A stretch of DNA of 64,000 nt from Flavobacterium cutihirudinis (GCF_003385895.1 NZ_QRDQ01000008.1:427839-491838), one strand, 5' to 3'. Positions 32,568 through 42,459 are shown, numbered from the stretch's first letter. The notes: generated by a model from the sequence alone, not told the origin. Program-made: numbers and translations.

Positions 32568-33560
32568 TTACAATTTAGCTGGCTCCACCCATTTAAAGAT
32601 GTGACCTTCTGCAGGGATAACCAATCTCTCTGAAATTCTAGCCATACGCGCTGGTAATTTCATCAAATAATCACGAGCTTTTTCAGCTTCGTCTGTCAAA
32701 TTAGAAATTTTATCAATTTCCCATTTATTCATTAATTTCTGCATGATATCAACATAATCGTTTGCTGTATAAACTCCGATACGTTGTGCCGAATCTGAAA
32801 ACTGTTCAAATGCAGTACTTATCTTCTGTCCTGATTCTCTTAAAAAGTGAGCCGGCATAACGATTTTCTGTTTCATCATGTATTGAAACGCCAACATCAT
32901 TTCGCTTGGATCAACCTGGAAAATTCGAGTTACAAATTCGCTGTATGCATGGTGATGACGCATTTCGTCACCAGCAATCATTTTACACATTTTAGACAAC
33001 TTGTTATCACCAAATTTCTTTGCGATTTGCGCCACTCTATTGTGCGAAACATAAGTTGCTAATTCCTGAAAACTTGTGTATACAAAGTTTTTGTACGGGT
33101 CAGTTCCAGTTCCGATATCAAAACCGTCGTTGATCAAATGTTGCGTTGTCATTTCGATTTCACGCATATTTACACGACCAGACAAATACAAGTATTTATT
33201 TAAAAGATCTCCGTGGCGGTTTTCTTCACCAGTCCATTGTCTGATCCATTTTGACCAGCCATTTCCACCGTTCTCCACCTGATCTACACCTTCTACATCC
33301 ATTAACCATGATTCATAAGTAGGCAAAGCTTCTTCAGTGATGGTATCACCAACAAGCGTAACCCAGAAATCATATGGTAATTCTTTAGCAATTTCGCGCA
33401 ATTCTTTAACCTCTTCAAAGAAATTTTCTCCTTCAGAATTAGGCAAGAAATCTGACGGCTGCCAAATTTTTTCCACTGGAATTAAATACTGTTCAACGAA
33501 GCTATCCACGTTTTTTTCCAAAAACTGCATTACTTCTAATCTAATGTTTTTTATAGACAT
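32568..33560 (-). CDS. Acyl-ACP desaturase (ferritin-like di-iron)
   Basis: A 330-aa soluble di-iron enzyme of the stearoyl-ACP 9-desaturase family that introduces a cis double bond into acyl-ACP for membrane lipids. The two EX2H-type iron motifs are EENRHGDL (about residue 131) and DEMRHHHAYSEF (about 217), with further Glu ligands in QELATYVSHNRVA. It precedes the plsC gene on the same strand by way of a 52-bp gap (plsC is upstream), so both lipid genes may be cotranscribed. Confidence 0.92.
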   Translation of the reverse strand: MSIKNIRLEVMQFLEKNVDSFVEQYLIPVEKIWQPSDFLPNSEGENFFEEVKELREIAKELPYDFWVTLVGDTITEEALPTYESWLMDVEGVDQVENGGNGWSKWIRQWTGEENRHGDLLNKYLYLSGRVNMREIEMTTQHLINDGFDIGTGTDPYKNFVYTSFQELATYVSHNRVAQIAKKFGDNKLSKMCKMIAGDEMRHHHAYSEFVTRIFQVDPSEMMLAFQYMMKQKIVMPAHFLRESGQKISTAFEQFSDSAQRIGVYTANDYVDIMQKLMNKWEIDKISNLTDEAEKARDYLMKLPARMARISERLVIPAEGHIFKWVEPAKL

Positions 33561-33612
33561 TACTTATTTTTGATTTGGGATTTTTGTTTTAGCTCGGACT
33601 AAAAACAAAAAT

Positions 33613-34353
33613 CTATTTATACTCGTTTACTCCTTCAACCACGGCTTTTTCTGTCAAAGCCATTAAATCTGTAAAATCATAATCTTTTACTGCCATTGCT
33701 TTGTGTGCAGTAAAAGTTAAATGGTTTCCTAAACCAACAGGAAACATTCCGAAGCGTACCATTTTCCATGAATTATTAATACTCACAGGCACAACGTATG
33801 CTGACGGTGCATATTTACACAAGATTTTTAAACCGCTTTGCGCAAATTCTTTAGGTTTTCCAGTTTTGCTACGTGTCCCTTCCGGGAAAATCACTGCAGA
33901 TCTGGTATTTTTTTCGATATATTCAGACAAGCCTTTGATTACAGGAATCGCTTGTTTAGGGTCTTTACGGTCAATTAGCACTGATCCGCCGTATTTCAAA
34001 TTGAAAGAAACACTTGGAATTCCGCTACCTAACTCTTTCTTACTTACAAATTTACAATGAAAACGTCTAAAGTACCAAATCATTGTCACGATATCGTACA
34101 TACTTTGATGATTGGCAACAAAAATAATCGGAACTCCTTTCGGAATATCTTCAACACCGCTAACTTTATAAGTCGTTCCAACCAGATTGGTACATCTTAG
34201 CAAACAAAAATTAAGATAATCTACACTTTTTTTGTGCGCCTGATAACCAAAAACATTTAGGCAAATCCATTGAATTGGATGAAAAACAACCAAACACAAT
34301 CCAAAACATAAATAGTAAATAACGGAGATGGGATACGAAATTATCTTTTGCAT
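33613..34353 (-). CDS. plsC: 1-acyl-sn-glycerol-3-phosphate acyltransferase
   Basis: A 246-aa membrane-bound acyltransferase making phosphatidic acid. It has an N-terminal membrane segment, the catalytic HX4D motif at 82-87 (NHQSMYDI), the GxxFIDR-like GGSVLIDRKD and the glycerol-phosphate motif FPEGTRSKTGKP. Divergent from rnpA across 125 bp; followed by the desaturase gene. Confidence 0.92.
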   Translation of the reverse strand: MQKIISYPISVIYYLCFGLCLVVFHPIQWICLNVFGYQAHKKSVDYLNFCLLRCTNLVGTTYKVSGVEDIPKGVPIIFVANHQSMYDIVTMIWYFRRFHCKFVSKKELGSGIPSVSFNLKYGGSVLIDRKDPKQAIPVIKGLSEYIEKNTRSAVIFPEGTRSKTGKPKEFAQSGLKILCKYAPSAYVVPVSINNSWKMVRFGMFPVGLGNHLTFTAHKAMAVKDYDFTDLMALTEKAVVEGVNEYK

Positions 34354-34439
34354 GCTTCAAAAATTAATTGCCAAAAGTAATAAATATATTTTTAGCCGTA
34401 TAAAATTTGAAAACAATAAGTGTTTTTATGGTTTAATTG

Positions 34440-34447
34440 TACCTTTG
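34440..34447 (+). promoter_or_regulatory. rnpA -7 promoter element
   Basis: TACCTTTG matches TAnnTTTG, 31 bp before the rnpA ATG at 34479. Confidence 0.45.
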
Positions 34448-34478
34448 TCACAAAATTTGCAAATTTTTTCTGAATTAA

Positions 34479-34883
34479 ATGAACTTCACTTACCCAAAAA
34501 AAGAACGCTTAAAGAGCAAAACGACGATCGGATTACTGTTTTCTGAAGGGAAATCAGTGTCAAAATATCCGCTTCGTTTGGTTTTTCGTCAAGCGGAAGA
34601 AAATTCAGAAGAAAAAATCAAGATTGGTGTTTCAGTTTCAAAGAAATATTTCAAAAAAGCCGTTGATCGAAATTACTTCAAAAGAGTGCTTAGAGAAACC
34701 TACAGATTAAACAAACATTTACTTTGGGACAATGCAGAAGGCAACTATTCTTTAATGTTTTTCTACCAAAGCAAAGACCGTTTAACCTTCGAAGAAATCA
34801 ACACCAAAACGATACAATTGTTCGAGAAATTTCTACAGCAAGTCAACAAAACTCCGGATTCTGAAAATAAATCCGAATCGTAA
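34479..34883 (+). CDS. rnpA: Ribonuclease P protein component
   Basis: A 134-aa basic protein that assists RNase P RNA in tRNA 5' maturation. It has the FxxxxR start (YPKKERLKSKTTIGLLFSEGKSV), the RNR signature DRNYFKRVLRETYR (63-76) and the KIGVSVSKK strand. In Bacteroidota it is usually not next to rpmH, as here. It is followed by the DUF4349 lipoprotein. Confidence 0.95.
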   Translation: MNFTYPKKERLKSKTTIGLLFSEGKSVSKYPLRLVFRQAEENSEEKIKIGVSVSKKYFKKAVDRNYFKRVLRETYRLNKHLLWDNAEGNYSLMFFYQSKDRLTFEEINTKTIQLFEKFLQQVNKTPDSENKSES

Positions 34884-34953
34884 ATTCCAAAACGTAAGAT
34901 TATTATTCAACTTAGACAAAAAAATCGTAGTTTTAGCTCTAAATTGAAATTTT

Positions 34954-35760
34954 ATGCGATATATTTTCTTTTTTCTCTTTGCTATTTTGACCTTTTCCAG
35001 CTGTGAAAAAAAAGCCACAAAAGCTGATGTTGTTTATGATTCTGCAATAACGCTTGCAAAAGTATCAACTCCCAGCCAATCTGCTCCCAGCGAAATTGTT
35101 ATTCCCGAAAAGATCATCAAACAAGCTCGTCTTAAATTTGAAACTAATGATTTAGAGGCTACTTTTGATCAAATAAACGAAACGATTACTGCAAATAAAG
35201 GAAATGTTCAAAATGATTATCAAGAAAAGAGCAATAACCAAATAAGCAGGACTCTAAATATTCGTGTTCCGAGTGAAAAATTTGATTCTTTCTTGGAAGC
35301 GATAAGTAAAGGAGTATCTTATTTTGATGAAAAAAACATCACTTCAGATAATGTTACTGAACAATATATTGACTTAAATTCAAGACTGAGTACAAAACGT
35401 AAACTAGAAAAACGTTACTTAGAAATATTACAAAAAGCCACTAAAATAAGTGAGATTTTAGAAATCGAAAAACAGATTTCAACCATTCGAGAAGAAATTG
35501 AGGCCAAAGAAAATCAGCTAAAATATTTAGAAAGCCACGTTTCGGAAAGCACTATTAGTATTGAATTTTATAAAACAATAGCCCAAAAAGAGAATGTTAA
35601 AGTATCATACGGATCAAAAATTCTAACAGCAATTAAAACCGGATTTTTTAGTTTATCCGATTTTTTAATTTCTATTGTGAGTGTTTGGCCATTTCTTATA
35701 CTTTTTGGCGCCATTGTATATTTTATTAGAAAAAGATTAAAAAGAAGAAAAAAAGAATAA
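34954..35760 (+). CDS. DUF4349 lipoprotein
   Basis: 268 aa. Lipobox (LTFSSC, Cys17), then the DUF4349 region with RTLNIRVPSEKFDSFLEAI and DVTEQYIDLNSRLSTKRKLEKRYLEIL, a coiled coil (about 150-190, AKENQLKYLESHVSESTISIEFY) and a C-terminal membrane helix (SLSDFLISIVSVWPFLILFGAIVYFI) with a basic tail. Function unknown. The S41 peptidase gene begins 2 bp later. Confidence 0.85.
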   Translation: MRYIFFFLFAILTFSSCEKKATKADVVYDSAITLAKVSTPSQSAPSEIVIPEKIIKQARLKFETNDLEATFDQINETITANKGNVQNDYQEKSNNQISRTLNIRVPSEKFDSFLEAISKGVSYFDEKNITSDNVTEQYIDLNSRLSTKRKLEKRYLEILQKATKISEILEIEKQISTIREEIEAKENQLKYLESHVSESTISIEFYKTIAQKENVKVSYGSKILTAIKTGFFSLSDFLISIVSVWPFLILFGAIVYFIRKRLKRRKKE

Positions 35761-35762
35761 TC

Positions 35763-37400
35763 ATGTATCCGTATTTCAAAAAGAAATTTATAATACCTGT
35801 CGCTGCGGCGGGAATGTTGTTTGTTGGAACCAGTTTCAAAGAAGATTTTTTTGAGATTGCCAAGCAAATTGAAATCTTCACGACTTTATTTAAAGCCGTT
35901 AATACCAATTATGTAGACGAAACAAATCCGGGCGATTTGATGGACAAAGCCATTAAGAGCATGTTAGGAAGCTTGGATCCGTATACGGTTTACTTTAACG
36001 AACAGGATGTTGTCAATTTCAAAATCAACAATACCGGAGAATATACCGGAATTGGTGCGATGATTGCCAGAAAAAAAGACCGTCTGATTGTTCGCGAACC
36101 TTATAAAAATTATCCTGCAGACAAAGCCGGATTAAAAGCGGGCGATGAAATCATACAAATTGGAGATGTTTTAATTGCCGATTTCAAAGATGACGCTTCG
36201 CAATTGCTGAAAGGAACTAAAAATACCAAAATTGCCATAAAATACCTTCGTCAGGGAAAAATGAATACAACTGAATTGATTTTGGATGAAGTTGATATCA
36301 AATCGGTTCCATTTTACGGAAAAATAGATGCCAAAACCGGATATATTGTTCTGGCACATTTTAGCAGAAAAGCTTCCGCAGAAGTAAAAGACGCGCTGGA
36401 AAAACTAAAAGCAGACGGTGCAACTCAGATTGTTCTTGATTTAAGAGGAAATCCGGGAGGTTTACTGAACGAGGCTATTGATATCTGTAATTTATTTGTT
36501 CCGAAAAATGAAGTTATTGTAACTACAAAATCAAGAATAGAAAAACACAACAATACGTATAAAACTACGAAAGAACCTGTTGATACAGAAATTCCGCTGG
36601 CTATTCTAGTAAACGGAAGAAGTGCTTCGGCATCTGAAATTGTATCCGGAGCGTTGCAGGATTTAGACCGAGCGGTTATTTTAGGAAGTAGAAGTTTCGG
36701 AAAAGGATTGGTACAGCGTTCTGTTGATTTAACTTACGGAACACAATTGAAAGTTACAATTTCGCGCTATTACACACCATCAGGACGTTGTATTCAGGCG
36801 CTTGATTATGCACATAAAGACAAAAATGGTGTTGCTCAAAAAACAGATGCCAAAAATTTCAATGCCTTTAAAACCCGAAAAGGAAGAACCGTTTATGATG
36901 GCGGAGGCGTTTTGCCGGATATCGAATTGGACGAAACCAAAATGAGTCCAATTACCAGCGCTTTATTAAAAAACGATGGTATTTTTGACTATGCGACAAC
37001 GTATTATTACAAAAATCCAAATCTGGGAGACAAAATTCCGGTTGTAACAGATGCTGATTATACTGCTTTTAAACAATATCTGAAAACCAACAAAATCACT
37101 TTTGATACCGAAACCGAAATCGCATTAAAAAACACATTAGCGGCAGCTAAAAATGAAAAAATAGACGAAACAATTGCCCCGGAATACCAGCAATTATTAG
37201 CTGCATTAGAAAAAAGCGAAAATACTTTACTCGACAAAAACCAAAAAGAAATTCGAAACCTGATTCAAGAAGAACTGATTAAAAGATATCAATATCAGGA
37301 AGGTTTATATCAATTTTACATTAAAAACAATTCAGAAATTAAAAAAGCAGTTAGTGTTTTAAATAATCAAGCGGAATATAAAACGATTTTAAAAATGTAG
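35763..37400 (+). CDS. C-terminal processing peptidase, S41 family
   Basis: A 545-aa periplasmic serine peptidase with an N-terminal hydrophobic anchor, N-terminal helical region, PDZ domain (about 85-175; YTGIGAMIARK...ADKAGLKAGDEIIQIG) and S41 catalytic core with the Ser in GRSASASEIVSGALQDL (287-292) and the Lys in SRSFGKGLVQRS. Probably degrades or trims envelope proteins. In a row with DUF4349 (2 bp gap) and the OmpA gene (5 bp gap). Confidence 0.94.
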   Translation: MYPYFKKKFIIPVAAAGMLFVGTSFKEDFFEIAKQIEIFTTLFKAVNTNYVDETNPGDLMDKAIKSMLGSLDPYTVYFNEQDVVNFKINNTGEYTGIGAMIARKKDRLIVREPYKNYPADKAGLKAGDEIIQIGDVLIADFKDDASQLLKGTKNTKIAIKYLRQGKMNTTELILDEVDIKSVPFYGKIDAKTGYIVLAHFSRKASAEVKDALEKLKADGATQIVLDLRGNPGGLLNEAIDICNLFVPKNEVIVTTKSRIEKHNNTYKTTKEPVDTEIPLAILVNGRSASASEIVSGALQDLDRAVILGSRSFGKGLVQRSVDLTYGTQLKVTISRYYTPSGRCIQALDYAHKDKNGVAQKTDAKNFNAFKTRKGRTVYDGGGVLPDIELDETKMSPITSALLKNDGIFDYATTYYYKNPNLGDKIPVVTDADYTAFKQYLKTNKITFDTETEIALKNTLAAAKNEKIDETIAPEYQQLLAALEKSENTLLDKNQKEIRNLIQEELIKRYQYQEGLYQFYIKNNSEIKKAVSVLNNQAEYKTILKM

Positions 37401-37405
37401 AAAAA

Positions 37406-38209
37406 ATGAAACTTTGTTTAGCCCTATTTCTGTTTTCTATTTACAATTTATCGGCACAGCAAAAACCCATTGAAACCATTTATTTTGAGTTTGATAAATA
37501 TGATCTGACTCCCAAACAAACCGAAGTTGTAACTAATTTCATTAAAAGTATTGATACTGCGAAAGTGGAGTCGATACAAATTTATGGCTACTGCGATGAT
37601 CGTGGTAACGACGGCTATAACTATACTTTGTCTAACAATCGCGCTAATACTATTCAGAAACTGCTTGTATCTACTGGCTTTAACCAAAGCAAAATTGTAA
37701 TTCTTGAAGGAAAAGGACGCATTGTCGTAAAACCCGATACAATTGAAAACCTTCATGAAACCCGAACCAAAAACCGTCGCGTCGATTTGATTGTGGTAAA
37801 ACGAAACAGTTTTGGAAAAGGGGTTTATACTTCTTTCAAAGACAATTTGAAAGTCGGTGATAAAATTTATATGAATAATATATTATTTGATATTGGAAGT
37901 TCAAAACTGACTGCGGCTTCAAAAAAAGAACTTGATAAAATTGCCGCAAAACTTCAAAATCAAAAAAACATACAATTTGAAATTAGAGGTCATGTTTGTT
38001 GTACACCCGAAATATACAGCGACGGAATCGACAAAGACACCAACGAAAGAAGACTATCCTGGAATCGTGCAAAAACGGTATTTAATTATCTGAGTTCTCA
38101 AAAAGTGTCCAAAAACAGAATGAGTTATCAAGGCTGCGGGAATAAATATCCATTGGGCAAAGGCGATGATTTCGATCGGCGGGTTGAATTTTTGATTACG
38201 AAGATTTAA
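37406..38209 (+). CDS. OmpA-family protein with two OmpA-like domains
   Basis: 267 aa, signal peptide (MKLCLALFLFSIYNLSA), then two peptidoglycan-binding OmpA-like domains: residues about 28-125 (IYGYCDDRGNDGYNYTLSNNRANTIQKLL, NRRVDLIV) and 145-267 (ILFDIGSSKLTAASKKELDKIA...LSWNRAKTVFNYL...RRVEFLI). No beta-barrel part. Tandem OmpA domains are less common than one. Last gene of the rnpA-DUF4349-peptidase row. Confidence 0.88.
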   Translation: MKLCLALFLFSIYNLSAQQKPIETIYFEFDKYDLTPKQTEVVTNFIKSIDTAKVESIQIYGYCDDRGNDGYNYTLSNNRANTIQKLLVSTGFNQSKIVILEGKGRIVVKPDTIENLHETRTKNRRVDLIVVKRNSFGKGVYTSFKDNLKVGDKIYMNNILFDIGSSKLTAASKKELDKIAAKLQNQKNIQFEIRGHVCCTPEIYSDGIDKDTNERRLSWNRAKTVFNYLSSQKVSKNRMSYQGCGNKYPLGKGDDFDRRVEFLITKI

Positions 38210-38252
38210 TTGATTTGCCACGAAGACCACTAAGGCGCAAAGTTTTTTTAAA

Positions 38253-39911
38253 TTAGATATTCTTTAGATATTCTTTTGCTGCCTCTAAAACCTCATCTTT
38301 TCCTTCCTGAATTCCTTTTATTGTTGGAAAAACCTCAACATCAACTTTTACGCCAACTCTTTGTGTTTCTCTTCCGTCAGGATAAAAAACACCAAGTCCG
38401 CTCATAAAAGCCTTAAAGCCAAAAAACTCTGCTTTTGTAATATCTCCGTCTGCAGCCGCAGTTTGGCTTCCAATAGTAGTAACATTATCTCCACTTTGCA
38501 ATGCCATCGCAAAAAATTCTGCTCTGCTTTGGGTTTCTTCGTTAACCAATACCACTACTTTACCTGAATAATATTTACTTTTATTTGGAGTAAACACTAC
38601 TGGTTTTTCCCAAAAAAACTTTCCGGGATATGTCAAATCAGGATATATAAGCCTTGCGAAAGGTCGTTCTGAACTAATTATTCTTCTTACAATATCAAAA
38701 CCAAAAAAGTTAGGATAATTTCGAACATCAATAATAATTCCGTTTGTCGATTTCATTTTTTCCATCATTTCATCAACGTCCAATCTGTTTAATGCATCCA
38801 TATTGATATAGCCGATGTTGTTTTCATCGATACTATATTTTTCCGATTTCGCTTTTGCTCTATGATAAACTATTTCTTTATAACGCCCCATCATCTTAGT
38901 AAAAGCAATACCATTTCTGGTAATTTTAAGTTTTACAGAATCAGTGCTTCCGTTAAAAATCGTAAAATCGTAATTTATATTTTTCGTTCTCTTATTTGAT
39001 CCGTGCGAAAACTTGGCCTTTTCTTCTAAAATCTGCTGCATTGGTCTATCGTTTACTTCTTCTATCACATCGCCAATTCTAAGATCATTTAGTTTCGCTA
39101 AAGAATCATTATAAAATCCTGTTATAACCGCTTTGTTTTCAATTACATTAATAAATCCCGGAATGTACTTTCTGCCAAAATAATCATAGAGTTCCTCAGT
39201 AAAAAAATTAGCATGAGAATCGCCTAGTTTTACGACTGTTTCAAGCATTGCTAAATGATATTCTACTTCATTTCCTGCATTCTCAAACTTCGGAATCATT
39301 TCTGTCAATACCGAATCCCATTTCTGATCGGTTACATATTTATAGGGAAAAAAGTATTCGACGATATTCCAATATCTAAAAAAACTTGCGATACGATGTG
39401 CGCGATCCGGATATTTGAAGTCTGTGTATGACGGTTCATTGGTCACTAAAACATTTTCATCAGAACTTGTTGTGATGTATTTGTTTTTTCCTTGAAACCT
39501 ATTTTCTTCAATAAATTTGAGTTTTTGAGAAAGTTCGGTTGTGAACGCATCAGGATTTTGTGTCCAGGAAAGATCAAAATTCTCATCAAAAGATTCTCTT
39601 TTTGAAGTGTTTTTACACGATTTACATTCTTTTACTTCACCCAAACCAGCAATCCAATTGATGTAAATTTTAGATAATTCTTCCTTGTTTTGCGCTTGCT
39701 CTACTTTTGGAATCATCTGAATTAATTGTTCATCCCAGTTAAAATTGCCTTTTGCTACATTTGGATGATAATATTTCAGAAATCCCCAGACTTTTGCCAG
39801 ACTGGTCAAGTTTTCGACTTTTTTGGTTTCTATTTTTGAATTGGATTCATTTTGACCAAAAGTTAAAAAGCTAAAAATAAAAAACACAACAGAAAAAGTA
39901 GTTTTACTCAT
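38253..39911 (-). CDS. S41-family peptidase (secreted)
   Basis: 552 aa with signal peptide (MSKTTFSVVFFIFSFLTFG). N-terminal domain of unknown type (LAKVWGFLKYYHPNVAKGNFNWDEQLIQMIPKV), a PDZ-like part (NDLRIGDVIEEVNDRPMQQ) and an S41 core (IGYINMDALNR...NGIIIDVRNYPN...VVLVNEETQSRAEFFAMALQSG) with the Ser in QSRAEF. It is a different subgroup from the CTP gene just upstream and is convergent with the OmpA gene. Confidence 0.9.
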   Translation of the reverse strand: MSKTTFSVVFFIFSFLTFGQNESNSKIETKKVENLTSLAKVWGFLKYYHPNVAKGNFNWDEQLIQMIPKVEQAQNKEELSKIYINWIAGLGEVKECKSCKNTSKRESFDENFDLSWTQNPDAFTTELSQKLKFIEENRFQGKNKYITTSSDENVLVTNEPSYTDFKYPDRAHRIASFFRYWNIVEYFFPYKYVTDQKWDSVLTEMIPKFENAGNEVEYHLAMLETVVKLGDSHANFFTEELYDYFGRKYIPGFINVIENKAVITGFYNDSLAKLNDLRIGDVIEEVNDRPMQQILEEKAKFSHGSNKRTKNINYDFTIFNGSTDSVKLKITRNGIAFTKMMGRYKEIVYHRAKAKSEKYSIDENNIGYINMDALNRLDVDEMMEKMKSTNGIIIDVRNYPNFFGFDIVRRIISSERPFARLIYPDLTYPGKFFWEKPVVFTPNKSKYYSGKVVVLVNEETQSRAEFFAMALQSGDNVTTIGSQTAAADGDITKAEFFGFKAFMSGLGVFYPDGRETQRVGVKVDVEVFPTIKGIQEGKDEVLEAAKEYLKNI

Positions 39912-40004
39912 TTACAAAGATTTAGTTAAAATATTGGTGAATCTAAAATACCCTAAAAGGATCTTTAAAAAATGTTAGCCCTTTCACAAAAGAATCTTAA
40001 ATAA

Positions 40005-40040
40005 AAAACCCTCAGATGCGAGATAACGCCTAAGGGTTTT
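40005..40040. terminator. Hairpin near 40.0 kb
   Basis: aaaaccct (40005-40012) pairs with agggtttt (40033-40040), with an inner gcg/cgc pair. It lies after the stop of the GNAT gene (minus strand) and upstream of the S41 gene. Confidence 0.5.
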
Positions 40041-40074
40041 AAAAATTATTTTGTTTTTGAATTATTGGTTGTTC

Positions 40075-40521
40075 TTAACCGCGAATCATTTCAATATGCG
40101 GAATATCATCTTCAAGATACATTTCGCTGGTTTGTACAAATCCGTGGCTTTCGTAGAATTTCTGCAAATAAAGCTGAGCACCAATTGTAATTTTATCCTT
40201 ATCGAAATTAGATTTTATTCCGGCAATAGCATTTATCATCAATTCATGTCCCCATTTTTTATCGCGATAATTTGCATCAACAACCACTCGCCCAATTGAT
40301 GCATTATCAAAACTGATTCCGGCATCGAATAAACGCGAATAGGCAACAATTTTACCTTCAAATTCACCTAAAAGATGCAATGCTTTCTTGTCTTTTCCGT
40401 CAAGATCCAAATAAACGCAATTTTGCTCTACTACAAAGATCTCACTTCTCAGTTTGAGCAAATCATATAGCTCGTTTACTGTTAATGCCTCAAAAGGCTT
40501 TATTTTCCATTTTAGTTCCAT
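40075..40521 (-). CDS. GNAT acetyltransferase (ElaA-like)
   Basis: 148 aa, ElaA/predicted acyltransferase group: LYDLLKLRSEIFVVEQNCVYLDLDGKDKKALHLLG is the family mark, IGRVVVDANYRDKKWGHELM the acetyl-CoA loop. I use the ATG at 40521 (MELKWKIKPFEAL), since the sequence upstream is a dispersed caaag repeat. Substrate unknown. Confidence 0.88.
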   Translation of the reverse strand: MELKWKIKPFEALTVNELYDLLKLRSEIFVVEQNCVYLDLDGKDKKALHLLGEFEGKIVAYSRLFDAGISFDNASIGRVVVDANYRDKKWGHELMINAIAGIKSNFDKDKITIGAQLYLQKFYESHGFVQTSEMYLEDDIPHIEMIRG

Positions 40522-40604
40522 TCTGCTAAAGTTTTGCCACAAAGGCACAAAGTCGCAAAGTTAACTTTTTATTTTTTGGCTAATAATACTGATTTCAATA
40601 AAAA

Positions 40605-40629
40605 GCCCGATTCCAAACTGGAATCGGGC
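40605..40629 (-). terminator. Terminator of DUF1579 gene
   Basis: gcccgattcca (40605-40615) and tggaatcgggc (40619-40629) are exact complements with a 3-base loop; on the minus strand a T tract follows. Confidence 0.82.
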
Positions 40630-40707
40630 GATTTACTTTATAAAATTTTCCAATATTGAAAAACTTTGTCACTTTGTTACTCTGTATCTCTGTAACTATT
40701 TTAAAAA

Positions 40708-41349
40708 CTATTTTTTCTTCATAATAATTTCCATGCTTTTATATTCGGTACCATTTTTCGTATCGTACATTTCCATTTTACGCGTAGTTGCATCGACAAT
40801 GGTATACACTTCGCGATATGGCGCTTTTTTTCCCGATACAGGATTTACCACTTCGCCTTTCATTTGCATGCTTTTGGTAGCTTCATCATATGTTCCATAG
40901 GAAACCATCATTCCGGTACCCATATTATCGATAAAAGTATTGGTATATTCTTTACTAGCGTTATTGTATGCTACAGTTCCTTTTCCTTCAAAAGGCGCTC
41001 CCATTATCGTTCCTTTATAATCGGTTTCCTGATAACGTCCACCAAGAATCATTTTTACAGTTGCAGTTGCAGTTGCTTTTTCAGGTTTACTATTTGGTTC
41101 GTACCAAAAAGTCATATCACAACTCCATGTTCCAACTTCTTCCGTTAGCCATTTGTGTGCATCGCTGGGAGTTGCGTAGGCTTGCCAGGCTTTCATTTGT
41201 GTAGCAGAATCTACAGGTTCTTCGGCAATTGGTTCTTCGGTCTTAATACTATCTGAATCTTTTGTCGTTACGGTTTCGGTTTTTACTTCTTTTTTACAGG
41301 AAATAAAACACAATACTATCATTACTAAAATTGTGGTCACATTTTTCAT
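40708..41349 (-). CDS. DUF1579 lipoprotein
   Basis: 213 aa. Lipobox (LCFISC), acidic Thr/Glu-rich linker, then a DUF1579 beta-barrel-like domain (HKWLTEEVGTWSCDMTFWYEPNSKP, MILGGRYQETDYKGTIMGAPFEGKGTVAYNNASKEYTNTFID). Function unknown. Monocistronic with its own terminator. Confidence 0.85.
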   Translation of the reverse strand: MKNVTTILVMIVLCFISCKKEVKTETVTTKDSDSIKTEEPIAEEPVDSATQMKAWQAYATPSDAHKWLTEEVGTWSCDMTFWYEPNSKPEKATATATVKMILGGRYQETDYKGTIMGAPFEGKGTVAYNNASKEYTNTFIDNMGTGMMVSYGTYDEATKSMQMKGEVVNPVSGKKAPYREVYTIVDATTRKMEMYDTKNGTEYKSMEIIMKKK

Positions 41350-41399
41350 AAGTATTTGTTTTTATGTTTGTTATAAACAAATGTAAGAAAAATGTTCTT

Positions 41400-41490
41400 A
41401 GGTTTTTTTGTTTCGGGTTTGAAGTTTCGGGTTTAAAGTTTCGGGTTTCAGGTTAGTGCATAAAACTTGAAACCTGAAACTTGAAACAAA
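41400..41490. repeat. gtttcgggttt/gtttcaggtt repeat
   Basis: Three tandem copies of gtttcgggttt-like words face inverted aaacttgaaacctgaaac. Same family as 12612-12690. Confidence 0.5.
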
Positions 41491-41493
41491 AAA

Positions 41494-42459
41494 TTACCGT
41501 TTATCAATTTTAACCGATTTTATAATCGCTTCCAAATCCAGCATAAGATCGCGTTCCTGATTTGAAGGTGAATAACAAAAGCCTTCGATTACCAAAATTC
41601 GGTTATTGGGCTTGTCTAGAATCGCATAATTAATAAAAGGTCCGGCCATGAAATCATTCTTAAGTTCCCAAGTTCCTTTAGTTTCATAAGCTTGTTTTCC
41701 GTCTAAAAAAGTATTGGAGAAATACGGTGCGTAAGCTTCACCGGTAATCATGCGGGTATTCGGTTCTGTTCCTTTAATGTAATTACCAATAGAATCACGC
41801 ATTTTGATAATATCGCCAACTACATTTGTTTTTTTGAAAGTGCGCAACGGAATTTGATAAATCAACAAACTTGTATTTCCGCTTATGATATTTTTTTTGA
41901 GCCAGATAAAATTCTTTTTATGTAACATATATTCATATCCTATCGGAATTTGAATCTCGACATGAAATTTATTCTTGATAATGGCAGGATTCAACAAAGA
42001 TTTACTGTTGTCCTCTTGAATTTTCTGGATTTCAGCATCACGAATCATTTTGATAATTTGGGCCGAATTCAATTCAAGACTACAAATGATATCATCGACT
42101 GATTTTCCGTAAATCCTAAAAGTATTGTGCGGGAGATTCTTGCTTCGAATGATTTCAAATTTATCTGTAGGCGCTTTTTTTACCACAATAATACTGCGGC
42201 TGTCTGTTACAAAACCTTCTAAAAGTCGCGCCGGATATTGATTAATTGTAAAAAGCGGTTCTTCCTGGGTAAGTCCCCAAACCGGAGAAGCAAATTTATT
42301 TCGAATACTGTCACCTACTTCGCCATACCATAATTGGTCATCGATAATTATCGAAATTGTATTGGTTTTTCCAGATACGGGCTTCGGCTGCTTGTCGGTT
42401 TTTAAACACGAAACAAGCAAAAAGGGCAGTATTATAAATAAAAAATGGGTTTTATTCAT
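41494..42459 (-). CDS. DUF4837 lipoprotein
   Basis: 321 aa. Lipobox (LLVSC) and the DUF4837 body: DDQLWYGEVGDSIRNKFASPVWGLTQEEPLF, VEIQIPIGYEYMLHKKNFIWLKK, and GTWELKNDFMAGPFINYAILDKPNNRILVIEGFCYSP. A Bacteroidota-specific family of unknown role. It follows the LysM transglycosylase gene by 45 bp, so it is likely the second gene of that transcript and may relate to cell-wall biology. Confidence 0.85.
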   Translation of the reverse strand: MNKTHFLFIILPFLLVSCLKTDKQPKPVSGKTNTISIIIDDQLWYGEVGDSIRNKFASPVWGLTQEEPLFTINQYPARLLEGFVTDSRSIIVVKKAPTDKFEIIRSKNLPHNTFRIYGKSVDDIICSLELNSAQIIKMIRDAEIQKIQEDNSKSLLNPAIIKNKFHVEIQIPIGYEYMLHKKNFIWLKKNIISGNTSLLIYQIPLRTFKKTNVVGDIIKMRDSIGNYIKGTEPNTRMITGEAYAPYFSNTFLDGKQAYETKGTWELKNDFMAGPFINYAILDKPNNRILVIEGFCYSPSNQERDLMLDLEAIIKSVKIDKR

